From Globodera rostochiensis (Eukaryota; Nematoda; Chromadorea; Rhabditida; Heteroderidae): a stretch of DNA of 64,000 nucleotides. How positions within the stretch are numbered: the first letter of the stretch is position 1; every line of letters starts with the position of its first letter. The translations under genes and the position numbers were made by a program. Below, piece after piece: positions 1-14,487 of the stretch. The stretch covers positions 885,105 to 949,104 of the forward strand of contig JAEVLN010000022.1 of the NCBI GenBank assembly GCA_018350325.1, given 5' to 3'. The notes under the pieces are model-generated. The model ran no database searches, was not told the origin of the DNA, and worked only from the letters and a program-made list of their open reading frames with translations.

Positions 1-3000
1 CCCTCCTCCTCCGCCGTCTCCTCGTCGTTGGCATCCGCCACCGCCACAACTGCCAGTCGTTGGTTGAGCATGTCGCTGCTGGACGAAGCAGCGACTGACG
101 CCGGCTGTTGGTTCGCCTGGCGCAGAACGTCGGCACGCTTGGTCAAAATTCTCAAATATGTTCTCAGGTTGACCAATTTGCCGGAGCTTCCGTCCTCGTA
201 AATATCCTCAAAGTGCTACAAAATGCCAATTGTTATTATTATACATTTGTAGTACAGTAAGTGCCCAAAAAATTGCCTTCATCGTATTCGTACAGAGAAA
301 GAGCAACGTCTGCACCGATTCCATGTCCTCAATTGGATCAAAATTGGGCAGCAAATGCAAATAAACGGCAGCTGAAAAGAAAAAATGTAAAAAAAAAAAA
401 GTAATAGTATTTCTTATCGGAAAATAAAAACAACAAAAAACAAAATGTCATAATACCAAAGAGTTCATCGGGATGGTCACACACCTTTAAATTGAAACAA
501 ATAAAAACCAAATACAATATTATACAAAGAAGCCGCACCATCTCCAGCAATTTCTGCGCAAATTCCGAGTGAATTGTGCCAAGATGTCGTTCAACAGCGC
601 TCTCCGCCAACATTGAATGTGAAGTGAACTGCAACACACTGGTGGCCATCTTCACAGTGTCAATTTGACGAGCCTCTTCTTGCAGTGCCATATTCATTGT
701 CTGCATTTGTAGAAGAAAAGGGTATCTTTAGTATATAATTAGTGTTGAAAGTTGCCAAAATTTTAAGCATTTATTCTTCGGACCCGTCGCGACTTGTTTC
801 TCTGTTTTTGTCCACCACACCTTAAGCAGTGCAAAGGCCGCCATGAAGGCAGAGAGCAGCAGTTGCTGATGCCGTCGGCTGACCGACACGAAGCAGGGCA
901 TAAAGCGCGACAAACACACATACGCCTCCGGCACCCGCTCACGGCCCTCAGTGTTGAACATCAGCAACAAAAGATGCGTTAACAACTTCACGCTTGCCTG
1001 TCCGCCGATGCGAAAGCCGCCGCACAACAACCAGCCGCACAAGTGTTCGGTAGCACGAAACACCACTTGAGGTTCCTGCAAATTCAAAGACCATAAAAAG
1101 CATTCATTCATTCTTCTTCACCAACCAACCAACCAACCATTTTGGTCTGACGGGCGTAGTAAATGTATTTGTTGAGCATTTTCATTCTCCGTTCGTCCAT
1201 CACCACCGCTGTTTCACCACCGCCATTTGTTTCCGCATCGCCTGACGCGTTCTTTTGCGTGGCGCGTCCTTCAGCAACTGCTCGCTCCTCCTCTTCCTCC
1301 AACACAAAACTGTCCTCCACCACTTCAGCGTTCATTTCAACCTCGTCCAGCGAGTTCACGTACCAGTTGGCCATTTTTGTGTAGCCGTAGAAGCGGACAA
1401 GGTCGCCTATCATGTCCAGGTAGGGAAGCATTCCACGGCCCTGGTGCAACTCCAGTGCGTGCCAAATGATCGGCATGAACGTTGATGCGTCGGCCTCATT
1501 TAGTAAGCAGCGCCAGGTGAGACACTGAATAATTTTATTATTTTATAATATTTTATCATTTTTCAAGACGACCTGATAGGCCATCGCACGTTCTTCCGCT
1601 GAAGTAGCGGAAAGGGACTCCTTGGTGATCTGAAAATCCAAAAATTTATAATGATCAAATCGATCAATCGCGTGACCGACCAACGCCTCGTAAAGCCCAT
1701 CCAATTCAACATTGGTCCGCATGAATCGGCCAGAACGAAGCATTGTGGTGAAAATGGACAGACAACGAATTCGGATTGGTTCATCCAACTGTGAACACAG
1801 AAACAAATTTTACAAAATCCACCACCATTCACTTCGTTAACACCTTGGCCATCGGGTTATGTTGATGGGAATCGCGAGAAGACGACGACGACTGCGATGG
1901 GGAGCGCAATTGATGTTCAATATTGTGATCAATTGGGACGTTTCGGGTCACAATGTTGTTGATTGCGTCACAAAATCTTCGAAGAGCCTGCTGAAAAAGG
2001 GAAAAATTCTAAAAACTAAAAAATGTTGTCCATGCCTCCGTTTGCCCGTTCTCGGGATAGTGGTAAAACATCAATGCTTCGACCAATTCCTGCAGAAACT
2101 GTTCGCGCAACGTCACCGTCGGATTGGCCAAGACGTTAAAGGCCAACTCGAGCCAATGAGACCTGAAAAACGATCGGAATTTATTTCAAAAAAACAACCA
2201 AACGGATTAGGCGAACCAGAAAATTTTCATTGTATAACTTTTTGTTTTTCTTACAACTAGAAAGTTCTTTGTTTTGGCAGGGCACAGCAAACCCACTGAC
2301 TTTCCAATTTCGTCCATGTCCAGGAACGGAAAAATACGAAAGAGTTGGCGCAATGCGTAGTGGATCAACTGCTGCTCGGCCTGTCCCGTGTCTGCACAAC
2401 GTTTGCGAGCAGAGCGCGTGATTGGCGGCGTGGCCGGCGGCCTGGGCTGAAAGATGGGGCGTGCCGGTGTGGCCAGCACATCACGCGCCACTTCGACGGA
2501 GCCCAAGCCGTTGCGCAAGAAACTGCAACAAAAAAAAAATGTCAACAATTTTTGAATTTAAAAAAAAGCATGTTTCTTTCCCGTCCCAAAAATTCACTTA
2601 CATGCCAACAAATTGCGCATATTCAGTCATGGTTGGCACCAATTTTGCGCGGCAATCTGCCAGCTTGGCCTCCATTTCCGGCTTTCCGTAGCGGCAGGCA
2701 CAGAGTTGGAGCAGGCAGCGCCATTGAAACAAAACATTGGCCTTGTCCGTGACGAAACTAAGCAAAAAGTATATAAATTGCATTGATAAACATCAATCAA
2801 TTCACCCCGGATCCAACAATTTCTGACGGAAATTGGCCCGATGGAGATAATTTTGCTCTTCCTGCTCTCCGCCCAAGTCATAGCTGACAATGGCCCCCAC
2901 AAAGTCGTTCAGTTCCGTCTTGCGCTTCTCCACCCCCAGTCCCATTACAGCAACAACAAAAACTTCTTCACAAAGCTGAAAATTGGGATTTTTTAGTTAA

Positions 3001-4720
3001 TATAAATTCAACTCCACCGGAGGGGGAGAAAGGGACCTGCTCATTCCGAACTGGGTCCAATTCATGGATCAGCATGGCCAATGCGTTGAACAATTGTTTG
3101 TGCGTGAAGTTGACCTTTTTTTTACGGGTGCGTGTCGTCGTCAGCGTTTGGCTTTGTTGCTTCACATAATCGTTGATCCAGATGGACACCAATTCGTCCG
3201 TCACTTCCTTGAACTGAGCTTAAACACAAGAAAAGTGTTCAATTTTTGTTAATGATATAAATTTTTGCAATTTTAACCGTAATTGTTTCCGTGGACGAGA
3301 TTCTTGAGAAGTGTGATCCGATCGCGGGTTCGAAGACTGTGAAAATCGCTGTTCTCCGCAACAATTTTCTCAAGCGCAGCGCGACGGACCAACGAATTTT
3401 CGTCATTGACGGCGGTGTTGAGGACAAGTTGAATTTGGGCAGGGGAACAAACAGTCAACTAAAAAAAAAAAAGCAAGAAATAAGCGCTCTCTCATGAACA
3501 CACTGCTGACCTTGTTGAGTGCTTCCAGCCGACATTCCCTGTCCGGATCATTGAACGCCTTCATCAGCACTAAAATTATTTTGGCAAACATTGCAAATTT
3601 ATATAACTTGGAAAAGGAGTCCGGAAAAAACCTTTCATACTTTTTTTTATACTTATTAATGTTATTTATTCCGGCTGCTCACTCTCTTTCGGAGCTTCTC
3701 TGATCGCCTCAGTGTGTTCCACGTCAATTTCGGCATCCTGGATAGCCGCCAATGCGCGGATGGCCGGAATTCGGACATGGTGACTCTGTGAAATGATGCA
3801 AAAATTAATGTCCAAATCCAATTTTCAAACCCACCACATCCCTTCTGCGCTGTTTGATCACACTGAACAGCGTCCGGTAATGTTCGGTGGGTAATGTGCA
3901 CTTTGTGAGATGGACAGAGGCATTGAATTGGTCCGAGTCGGAACGTCTGGAAGGCCCCGGGGAGTTGCGCTCGCGGCGCCGATTGTTTAACACGCCGACG
4001 CATTTAATGGACGTCGTTGCCTCAAAGAGCAGCGCGGCGAGCAGACACACCGCAGCACGCATCAAATCGGCATTGGCCTCGGAAAACTGTACCAAGACAT
4101 TTTATTTTTAGACTAAAAAATCAAAAATTTTTGTAAGGATGTAAAAACCTTTGTGCAATAATCCACTAGAAAATTCAGCACATATCCGTCCTTTGTTCTG
4201 TCATGAACCGCAACTCCTAAGTCCACAATTGCCTTCATACATCGTTGACGTGCAACTCGCACATTGCCGGCACTGACAACGAGCAAATCGATGCGAAATT
4301 TGAGCTCATCGCACAACGCTTGCTTCTCCACATCACTTGGGTTCTGAAATGGGAAAATTTGGATTTTGTTTTCAGAGCCACAACGAAAAAACAAAACGCT
4401 GACAAAACTTGAGATTGAACAAGTTTCAAAAAAATTATGGCCTTACTTTTGAGTAGCTTTAAGAATTTCTGAATGGTTAAGGTGAAGCAAGTTAAAGCCC
4501 CGATCTTGATTTGCGATGAGTTGGTGTTGATCAGAGAAAAACACTTATCAGCGCTTGCGACTGTTCGTACCTGCTCGAGCAGTTCGACCATCGGTTCAAC
4601 TGCGTGCCGAGTAACTGCAGCATCATTACGCGCGTCGTATGCTCTTTTGAGGTAAGTGCACAGTTTGGCCCGCAATATTGCATATTTGTCCGCATCTCCG
4701 TCCAATGTTAAAGAAACCAT
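1..4720 (-). CDS. NCAPG: Condensin complex subunit 3 (CAP-G), 3'-partial
   Basis: HEAT-repeat regulatory subunit of condensin, which compacts mitotic chromosomes. About 14 exons read from an ATG at 4718-4720; a TTTTTTTAG acceptor-like site lies just upstream, as for a trans-spliced start. Successive segments align in order with animal CAP-G: SHHVRIPAIRALAAIQDAE (about 3790-3720), NDENSLVRRAALEKI (about 3420-3370), LFQWRCLLQLCA (about 2725), LDEPIRIRCLSIFTTMLRSG (about 1785-1730), and the Cnd3 domain with VKLLTHLLLLMFN (about 1000-960) followed by RFMPCFVSVSRRHQQ. The exon at 212-1 (starting HFEDIYEDG) is still open at the window edge, so the C-terminal tail is missing. It is divergent from BRICK1, 539 bp away. 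Family assignment is strong; individual splice sites are inferred. Confidence 0.87.
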
Positions 4721-5259
4721 TGAAAAGGCTAAAAAAATTTAGCAGTAAAATTTAGCCAATGTTTTGTAAATTTATTCATTCACCATCAAGAGAACACAAA
4801 GTCTAAGTACATGCGCCACTAACAGAGGTGATAATGAAAGTCATTTACTGATTTAGAGAAGTGTTTGGGGGAATTTGTGTTGAAACGGTTGGACGAGAGT
4901 ATATCCGAAAGGAATTTTGGGTTTTTGATGTTTTGTGGGGGGCTATTATTTGAAATGGGTGACGCCTATGTTGAAAAATCCCAAGAAAACCCCCAAAAAA
5001 TTAAAATTCCCGAAAGTGTAAAAAAAAACTGCTTATTTTAAAATTTAAACTAAATTTTTTGGCGTTCTGTACTGAGGTTTTTTTAGTTTCCCGCAGGAAC
5101 TGAAAATTTTAAGCATTTTGCCGGATTAGTCTGCCGGATTCGAGGCAAAAGATGTCAACCAAATCTTACATGCAGGACCACCTAATTGGATATTTCCACC
5201 TCTTCTAATGGACCTATGTTATAGTGTAAATTCTAGAAATCCATCTTATTTGCGAAGTG
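4721..5259. other. Divergent intergenic spacer, CAP-G / BRICK1
   Basis: AT-rich spacer between two divergent genes that should hold both promoters. I see no convincing coding exon or TATA box. A TTCTAG at 5231-5236, 24 bp before the BRICK1 ATG, could be a splice or trans-splice acceptor. Confidence 0.5.
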
Positions 5260-5539
5260 ATGTCAATTCAGCGACAACTGAAAGAGGACTGGGACAATCG
5301 CGAGTTCATAAGCGTGGTGAGTGTTGCATTATCAATTAATGTAAAAATTGGATAATTTGTGCAAATCTTTCTGACATTTTTAGTTGTCCGACAACGTCCG
5401 CCAAATTTCCGATTTTCTGGCCCATTTTGAATTGACCTGCAAGTCCAAGCTGGCCAATCTGAATGATTCCATCACTTCAATGGAGAGAAAAGTCGAGTTT
5501 CTGGAGTCAATGGTCACCAGAGGAGAAACGTTGAATTGA
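5260..5539 (+). CDS. BRK1: BRICK1 (HSPC300), WAVE regulatory complex subunit
   Basis: Smallest subunit of the SCAR/WAVE complex, which activates Arp2/3 actin nucleation downstream of Rac. There are two exons, 5260-5316 and 5384-5539, with a 67-bp intron (GTGAGT...TTTTTAG, phase 0). The 70-residue product compares with about 75 residues in animals. Exon 1 holds the conserved DW.NRE(F/Y)I block (EDWDNREFISV); exon 2 holds ISDFLAHFELTCKSKLANLN, then the coiled-coil ERKVEFLESMVTRGETL that ends the family. The whole protein is one short helix/coiled coil. It is too small to stand out by length alone, but the match covers essentially the full protein. Confidence 0.9.
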
Positions 5540-5894
5540 TTTCTGACCTTTTGCATTTCCATAATAACCCATTGGTCAAAAGCAGAATTGACGAAAATTT
5601 TATTTATTCATGTAAAATATTTAAACACAAACGAAAACGTATGGGTTTTTCGGTTTGAAATTTTCTTTTTTTCTGGGAGAGTGATATTGACACGACGAAC
5701 CGACCTCCATGTGGGCCGAAATCCATTTTTCAGTACGTTATCGTTTCATTTTTTATTAAATAAAATGCAAAACCCCTTAATTATGATAAGCAATTAGAGA
5801 AGACAGAAACAATCTTCTTAAAATATAAATAGTATCAACTTTTTAAACCAATAGTGAAAGTCTTGTGTGTGCCCGGCCCATTTGCAGTCATCAA
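5540..5894. other. Convergent 3' intergenic spacer, BRICK1 / GSR
   Basis: Shared 3' flank of two convergent genes. It is AT-rich with AATAAA-like hexamers near 5758 (TTAAATAAAATG). No further coding sequence is evident. Confidence 0.5.
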
Positions 5895-8021
<2,127 letters not shown>

Positions 8022-8279
8022 TTAGGGATTTACGCTGACAACTGGGACGTTATTTTTTGGGTATTTACCCAACTCGTTCACTTTTTCAGAGGTTTTTTGT
8101 TATAACCAGAGCTGATACTGTCGAAATATCAAAAATGAAGAAAATTACGGTCTTAAAAGTTCGCTTTTTATCGGATGCATTTGGCAATAAAAAAATTTTC
8201 TTTGAAAGAAGGATCTTTACAAGAAAATTTCGAATCTTATTACATTACGCGCACCATAAAAATTACACGTTCCAAAACA

Positions 8280-9890
8280 ATTTTTCCACGTCCCGTCAAA
8301 AACCAAAACTATTCTCACGTCCCTTCAAAAATACACGTCCCTCCAAAAATACACGTGCCCTCAGGTCCCGTCAAAAACCAAAACTATTCTCACGTCCCTT
8401 CAAAAATACACGTCCCTCCAAAAATACACGTGCCCTCAGGTCCCGTCAAAAACCAAAACTATTCTCACGTCCCTTCAAAAATACACGTCCCAAATTATTC
8501 TCACGTCCCTTCAAAAATACACGGCCAAAATTATCTCACGTGCCATCAAAAATACACGGCCAAGAACTATTCTCACGTCCCTCCAAAAATACACGTGCCC
8601 TCAGGTCCCGTTAAAAACCAAAACTTTTCTCACGTCCCTTCAAAAATACACGTCCCTCCAAAAATACACGTGCCCTCAGGTCCCGTCAAAAACCAAAACT
8701 ATTCTCACGTCCCTCCAAAAATACACGTGCCAATACACGTGCCCTCAGGTCCCGTCAAAAACCAAAACTATTCTCACGTCCCTTCAAAAATACACGGCCA
8801 AGAACTATTCTCACGTCCCTCCAAAAATACACGTGCCCTCAGGTCCCGTCAAAAACCAAAACTTTTCTCACGTCCCTTCAAAAATACACGTCCCTCCAAA
8901 AATACACGTGCCCGCAGGTCCCGTCAAAAACCAAAACTTTTCTCACGTCCCATCAAAAATACACGGCCAAAATTATCTCACGTGCCATCAAAAATACACG
9001 GCCAAGAACTATTCTCACGTCCCTCCAAAAACACATGCCCTCAGGTCCCGTCAAAACCCAAACTATTCTCACGTTCCTTCAAATACACGTGCCAAAACTA
9101 TTCTCACGTCCCACCAAAAATACACGTGCCCTCAGGTCCCGTCAAAACCCAAAACTATTCTCACGTCCCTTCAAAAATACACGTCCCAAATTATTCTCAC
9201 GTCCCTTCAAAAATACACGGCCAAGAACTATTCTCACGTCCCTCCAAAAATACACGTGCCCTCAGGTCCCGTCAAAAACCAAAACTTTTCTCACGTCCCT
9301 TCAAAAATACACGTCCCTCCAAAAATACACGTGCCCGCAGGTCCCGTCAAAAACCAAAACTTTTCTCACGTCCCATCAAAAATACACGGCCAAAATTATC
9401 TCACGTGCCATCAAAAATACACGGCCAAGAACTATTCTCACGTCCCTCCAAAAACACATGCCCTCAGGTCCCGTCAAAACCCAAACTATTCTCAGTCCCT
9501 TCAAAAATACACGTGCCAAAACTATTCTCACGTCCCTCCAAAAATACACGTCCCAAATTATTCTCACGTCCCACCAAAAATACACGTGCCCTCAGGTCCC
9601 GTCAAAACCCATAACTATTTTCACGTCCCTTCAAACTATTCTCACGTCCCTCCAAAAATACACGTGCCCTCAGGTCCCGTCAAAACCCAAACTATTCTCA
9701 CGTCCCTCCAAAAATACACGTGCCCTCAGGTCCCGTCAAAACCCAAACTATTCTCACGTTCCATCAAAAATACACGACCCATATTATTCTCACGTCCCAT
9801 AAAAATACCCGGCCAAAAACTATTCTCACATCCCTTCAAAAATACACGTATTCTCACGTCCCCTCAAAAATACACGTTCCGCATTTTTTG
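8280..9890. repeat. Higher-order minisatellite (CACGTCCC.TCAAAAATACACG family)
   Basis: About 1.6 kb made of variants of a roughly 20-bp core (CACGTCCCTYCAAAAATACA) arranged in larger units that alternate with GCCCTCAGGTCCCGTCAAAA and ACCAAAACTATTCT spacers. One long unit recurs almost exactly: the block around 8862-9070 reappears at 9285-9493, an offset of 423 bp. Many copies contain the palindrome CACGTG. Because core periods are not multiples of three and lack stops on the plus strand, long open frames (up to 479 codons) exist in all three plus frames. These show no domain and I regard them as a by-product of the repeat. Confidence 0.95.
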
Positions 9891-10879
9891 TTTTTTGATC
9901 GATTTCGTTAAATTGTGAATTATTTTGAATTTTCAACATTTCAAATCATATTAATTGAGCTATAGGAAGTGGTGGAATTTATTTTGAAGCATCAAACCAT
10001 TTTTATTGCTTCGTCCTCTCTTTCACATAAGCATTTATGCATTAAAATTATGAACAATTGAGACCGTTTGCATAGGTGTAACCCGAATACAGAACAATAA
10101 ACAGAAGAAAGTGAACCGTATCACAACAATATAAAACGAAAAGCACGATCAAGGGGTATTAACACATCCCGATTGCCGAACTCCGTTAAAAAAGTAAACG
10201 GACAACCCACACGGAACGAACAAAATTCTTGCATGTCGGCAGCCGACGATTTGGATCCCAAAATTACTTTTCGGTTGGTGTGGCAGAAACCTCGTGACCG
10301 TATAGGGAGCAGAAAACTCCCCCCCCCCCTTTTGTGGATGAGGCCTAATACCGGGGTAAACAAACCGTTAAAAAAAAAAGAAGCAAAATTCGAGAAACCG
10401 GCATTAATTTATTGGCATCAGCTCCAAAAATAGTGAACAAAAAAATCCAACCGCAATTTGAGTCCGCTCGGCAATCGGCGACACAATAAAGGGGGATGTG
10501 GAGCAGCACCGAGAGTACAACAAATTCTGCTGCTAGGATATTGTGAGAAAATTTTGATATAAGGTGTGTACGACCTGCTTAAAACAAAATATCAAAGAAA
10601 AGAACAAATGAATATTTATTTGATTTGGTATCTGCCAGTCACACACATCAGTTCTCTCGGTCACACATAACACATCCGTCGAAAATGATGTCCAATGCTT
10701 TGGTAATCCATAAAAAAATCGGGTGTTCCTGTGCCTGTCGTTTTCGAATCTGTAAAAATAAAATGAATTAATAATTGACCATTCAGTTTCAATTTCGACT
10801 CGGCGCTTTGTGATCCAAAAAAAATAACAAAAAAACATTTACAACAAATTGGGACAGGACGATAAAACTCTAGCGAACT
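9891..10879. other. CDK12 3' flank / intergenic
   Basis: No supported gene. The region probably includes the CDK12 3' untranslated sequence up to the AATAAA near 10615. An open frame at 10121-10363 (-) has no recognisable domain. A poly(C) run lies at 10320-10330. Confidence 0.5.
10615..10620 (-). terminator. Putative polyadenylation signal of CDK12
   Basis: AATAAA on the minus strand, about 260 bp downstream of the CDK12 stop codon at 10880-10882. It is the first canonical signal noticed there. Confidence 0.45.
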
Positions 10880-13488
10880 TCAGTGTTGCCTCTGCTTTCT
10901 CTCCAATACATTCGTAGAAGCGGCACTCTGTCGCGCCATTTGTCGCCGACGCTTTGACCACATTTCATGCTGAAAGCAATACTTTGACGGAAGCATCGAC
11001 AAATGTTAATGGATGCCGCCGTTTTTCTTTGAAACAGCTTTTGGCACGGTAATCAATCATTCATGATTTTGTCCCCTTAATTATCCATACACAATCCTGG
11101 TCCAGTGGCAACTGCAGTGTTGGTACAAGACTTGGCTCAACTTTGCTAAGCCACTCGTGGTTCAACGCCTGCGAAGCTGTCGGCCTTTTTCCGGGATCTA
11201 ACTGCAACAGCATGTCAAGAAGGTCAAGCACGGGCTCTGGCAGACTAAAGACATATGTTGGCTTTGCACAAGGTCCAAAACAGAAATGTGTTGTCCAACA
11301 ATGAGAATTTTTCGCGCAGCTTCCTGGGATAGTATGTGCGCTGTCTCATGACGGCATAATTCTGAAGTTCCAACACGCCCGGCCAAACTTCCGGTGTGTA
11401 CGAGCCGCAGAATGAAGCGATAAGTTCCAATTGTTGGTGCTCAGATTGTCCTTGGAATATCGGCTTTTTGGTGAAAAATTCAGCCAAAATGCATCTGAAA
11501 GTAAAAAAAAAGAGAGAGTAAGATTTTGGATTCTCAGAATAATAAACAACAAGAAACTTCACCCTGCACTCCAAATGTCCACCCCTGGTCCATATCTAAA
11601 ATAAGAAATAAATATTTCCCATGTTTATTAACAAAATGCCCTTTCATTGTTTAAAACGCACCTCTCTTCACCCAACAAAAGCTCAGGTGGCCTGTACCAA
11701 AGGGTAATCACTCGGTTCGTGTAAAGGCGCATATTATTCTCCTGGTAGAGTCGGGCCAGCCCAAAATCAGCCAACTTCAATTGACCGCTATAATGGGAAG
11801 ATAAGAAAAAAAAACTGCAACAAACTGCTCGCTCTCCTTCACCTTCTGCTGATTAAAATATTGGAACATTTGAGGTCACGATGCAAAAATCCGCGCATGT
11901 GGCAATAGCTAAGTGCCAAAAGAAGCTGCTTCATCAACGAAGCAATTTGTAGTTCCGACGGGTTAACCGACTGGGAGTCGAGCAAGCCCATCAGGTCGTG
12001 GTCAACATATTCGAAAACCAGAAAGAAAGACGAGGCAACTTTAAAAAGCATAACACATTGTCAAGCTTAAGAGAAAAATTATACGGAACTCGAACGAACA
12101 ACTCTCGACTAATTGTTTTTCAATTCTCGGGCCACTTTTTCTTTACAAAAATCGTCGTAACTACCTGGTTGGTGGCTGTTGAATGCTGATAAGCGTCGCC
12201 TCTGTTGTGAGATATCGCCAACGCCTGGCGATTGTTGCGGTGATTGTTCCGCACTTCCTGGCCCCGTCCTATCTGTGACAATGTCGAGCAGTTTGACAAT
12301 GTTCGGATGATCCAGTTGACGAAGAATTTTGATTTCACGAACAGCCGTAATCGGGAAGCCTTCCTTTTCGTTTTCCAAGCGCACTTTCTTCAGTGCAACC
12401 ATGCGTCCCGTTTGGGAATCACTCGCTTTGTACACTTGGCCGTACGTTCCCTCACCAACTTGCTCAATTATGCGATATTTGTCCGCACTTCCGATGCCCC
12501 AACCCTCGGCAATTGTTGGCAAATCGCGCGGTTTCAAAACGCTTCAAATTTCATGCCGGTAGGTAAACACACTGCGCATAATATTTCCAAAATGCACTTA
12601 CAGCGGTCTGCACCGTTTTGGTGGAGGCACAGGCCCAGGGGGAGGCGGTGGTCGAGTAGCATCCACTGAAATGTTGTTCTACCATAATTTAATATTTACA
12701 ACCCCAATGGAAAGCAAATTTAAAACACCAGGAAAAATGAGAACCTTCGTTTAATCACTTTGTTTTAAAAAAGGATAGTAAATAAAGCGCTAATGAGTTC
12801 CGATTAATTGGATGCCAAGAAAAAGACGTTTTTTTAAATGCACGTCACTGTCGAAAGATTCACATGCCCCGGCAGGTCCATTTAAGCAGCAGCTTCTACT
12901 AACAAACCTTTGTTCGCCGTTGTGTGTTCGTTCTCGGGTGGTGGCGGTGGAGGCGGTGGCGGGGGAGGCACCACGCCGCCGTCCGAATCGCTTGAAGGCA
13001 AACAATGTGGAATTGGCGGTGGAGGCGGCGGTGGAGGAGGATGCGAGACCATGTTGAGCCAAACCGAACCATATGGATGGGTAGCCATGTTCGGCACCAT
13101 CTGGACCTAATCACATTCATGATTTCGCAACAAATACGCCACCACTTCTGTAGAGGAAAAAAACCTGTTGCGGCGCCTGGGGATAAACACCCAACAGAGC
13201 AGGGGGAGGAAGGCACGTAATGTTCCAAACATTTTGTGGTGCTTGCGGTTGTTGCTGAACCTCCACGACGTTCGTCATCGATACAGGTTTCGTTGGCTGC
13301 TCCAAGTCTTGTTCCTTTGCCTTAACCGGTGTGCTCGTGTTTTGTTGTTGCTGCTGCTGCTGCAGCACACTTTTGTTGTTCGTTTTAGCGGAAGTTGACT
13401 CATCATGCTGTGGCTGTTCGTCTTCGCTTCGCCGCTTCTTGTTGTTAGACCTTCGGATCTTAAGCAGCGAACCAAGAGAATGCGACAT
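10880..13488 (-). CDS. CDK12: CDK12/CDK13-type cyclin-dependent kinase
   Basis: Cyclin K-dependent kinase that phosphorylates the RNA polymerase II C-terminal domain during elongation. The N-terminal exons (13488-12880) are low-complexity: lysine-rich, a polyGln run, then two polyPro blocks. The kinase domain starts near 12480: glycine loop [11 protein letters not shown], catalytic VALKKVR, the signature [11 protein letters not shown] (PITAIRE class), [10 protein letters not shown] (about 11880), DFGLARLY (about 11775), and [20 protein letters not shown] (about 11710-11660). The last exon encodes [10 protein letters not shown], matching the C-terminal extension helix that binds ATP in CDK12/13, and stops at 10880-10882. 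Compared with the vertebrate enzyme it is short and lacks the long RS domain; a separate RS-rich gene lies directly upstream on the same strand. The activation-loop intron and all joins keep phase. Confidence 0.93.
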
Positions 13489-13545
13489 CTTCTGAATGCG
13501 CTAACTCTAATTAATGACTCATAAGGAAAGGACGCCTTGTGTACA

Positions 13546-13687
13546 TACTAGTGTTCGACACAATACGATAAATTCAATAATTATCGCGAAACTATTGATT
13601 GAAAAATCCCTTTCCGAAGATTTTCGACAACTATTAATCGAAATATCGTTACGTTTATCGACTGAAGCCATTTGCCGAACACTAGTA
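13546..13687. mobile_element. Short TA-flanked MITE-like element
   Basis: A 142-bp element bounded by perfect 12-bp inverted termini, TACTAGTGTTCG at 13546-13557 and CGAACACTAGTA at 13676-13687. If the outer TA on each side is the target-site duplication, the element proper is CTAGTGTTCG...CGAACACTAG, as in Tc1/mariner-derived MITEs. It has no coding capacity. It sits in the gap between the RS-rich gene and CDK12. Confidence 0.65.
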
Positions 13688-13689
13688 AA

Positions 13690-13800
13690 TACTAATCCCC
13701 GGCGGGCAGGGAGGGGAACCCAAAGTGGCATTCCGGGGATCCCAAAGCGATTTTTTGGTGCGCCCGGGATTTTGGCCGGGATCCCCGCCCTTCTCTAATC
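13690..13800. repeat. Dispersed CCCGG-rich element, copy
   Basis: GC-rich, palindrome-laden tract (GGGGATCCC, GCCCGGGATTTTGGCCGGGAT) ending in TTCTCTAA. Related tracts lie at 16120-16310, 16600-16680, 16975-17210, 28595-28660, 29860-29960, 48540-48640, 49080-49190, 57890-57950, 58280-58520, 59630-59700, 61240-61320 and 63140-63285. Confidence 0.5.
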
Positions 13801-13824
13801 CCAAATCTTTGAAGACTAAATGAA

Positions 13825-14487
13825 TTAAATGCAGAAATGCCCGGACTTTGTTGTTGCTTCTCCAAAACAAACTTTGCACTCATCATCATTGTTTTCAACT
13901 GCTGCTGGCGGCGGCGATGGGGAACGCTTTTTTCGTCGATGCCGACTTCTGCTACGGCTTGTCCGGTGCCGGTGGTGCCTCTTTTTGTTGTCACTGTGAC
14001 TTGACCGATTGTAATTTCGCGACGGTTGTCCACCGTTTTTGCTGCTGCTTCCGCCACTTTTATACTGCTCTTGGCATTGGTATCTGTTACCTCTACAAAT
14101 GTTCACGAACTGTATCAAATGCAATTGATCCACACCAAAAAGCGCTAACGAACCGTTCATAAGAATGGAACGACGACAGTTTTCTGTCATTTTTATGGGA
14201 CGACGAATGGTGCAAATGGTGCTGATGATGGAATTGGTGGTGTGTGTGATATCGACTCTTGTTGGACGACGAGTGTCGACGGCTACTCAACTTTTTGGCT
14301 CTTAAATTTAAAAGAAAAAGTTTTGCTTATATTGAAATTCGGCTCACTTTTCACTGCTGTCCGGAGAACTCTCGTCATACGTGTCAGTTGACGAGCTTGA
14401 CTCGGAATCTGATGATGATGAGGAAGAACTTCGTTGTCGTTTCCTCTCTTTTTTTTTGGTTCTTTCATTTGACCCTTTCGATTCCAT
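13825..14487 (-). CDS. Arg/Ser- and His-rich basic protein
   Basis: Not assigned to a family. Three exons join in phase. The first has a Lys/Arg stretch and a long Ser run (ATG at 14485-14487, preceded by CTCTATTTAG as for a trans-spliced start). The second is His-rich (HHQFHHQHHLHHSSSHK). The third carries an RS-like tract (HRHRTSRSRSRHRRKKRSP) and a small cysteine cluster, ECKVCFGE...GHFC, at the extreme C-terminus before the TAA at 13825-13827. The composition suggests a nuclear-speckle/splicing-associated protein; this is inference only. It lies 336 bp upstream of CDK12 on the same strand, so the pair could be co-transcribed. Confidence 0.65.

Noticed and set aside
8175..9918. Open frames of 185-479 codons across the 8.3-9.9 kb repeat
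   Set aside because: Present in all three plus frames and made only of repeat-unit translations; explained by a stop-free minisatellite.
10533..10838. Possible extra CDK12 exon on the minus strand
   Set aside because: The reading frame closes at 10880 with the conserved extension; this stretch contains AATAAA and is better explained as 3' UTR.
12910..13110. Gly-rich plus-strand frame opposite CDK12
   Set aside because: Antisense shadow of the CDK12 polyproline exon.
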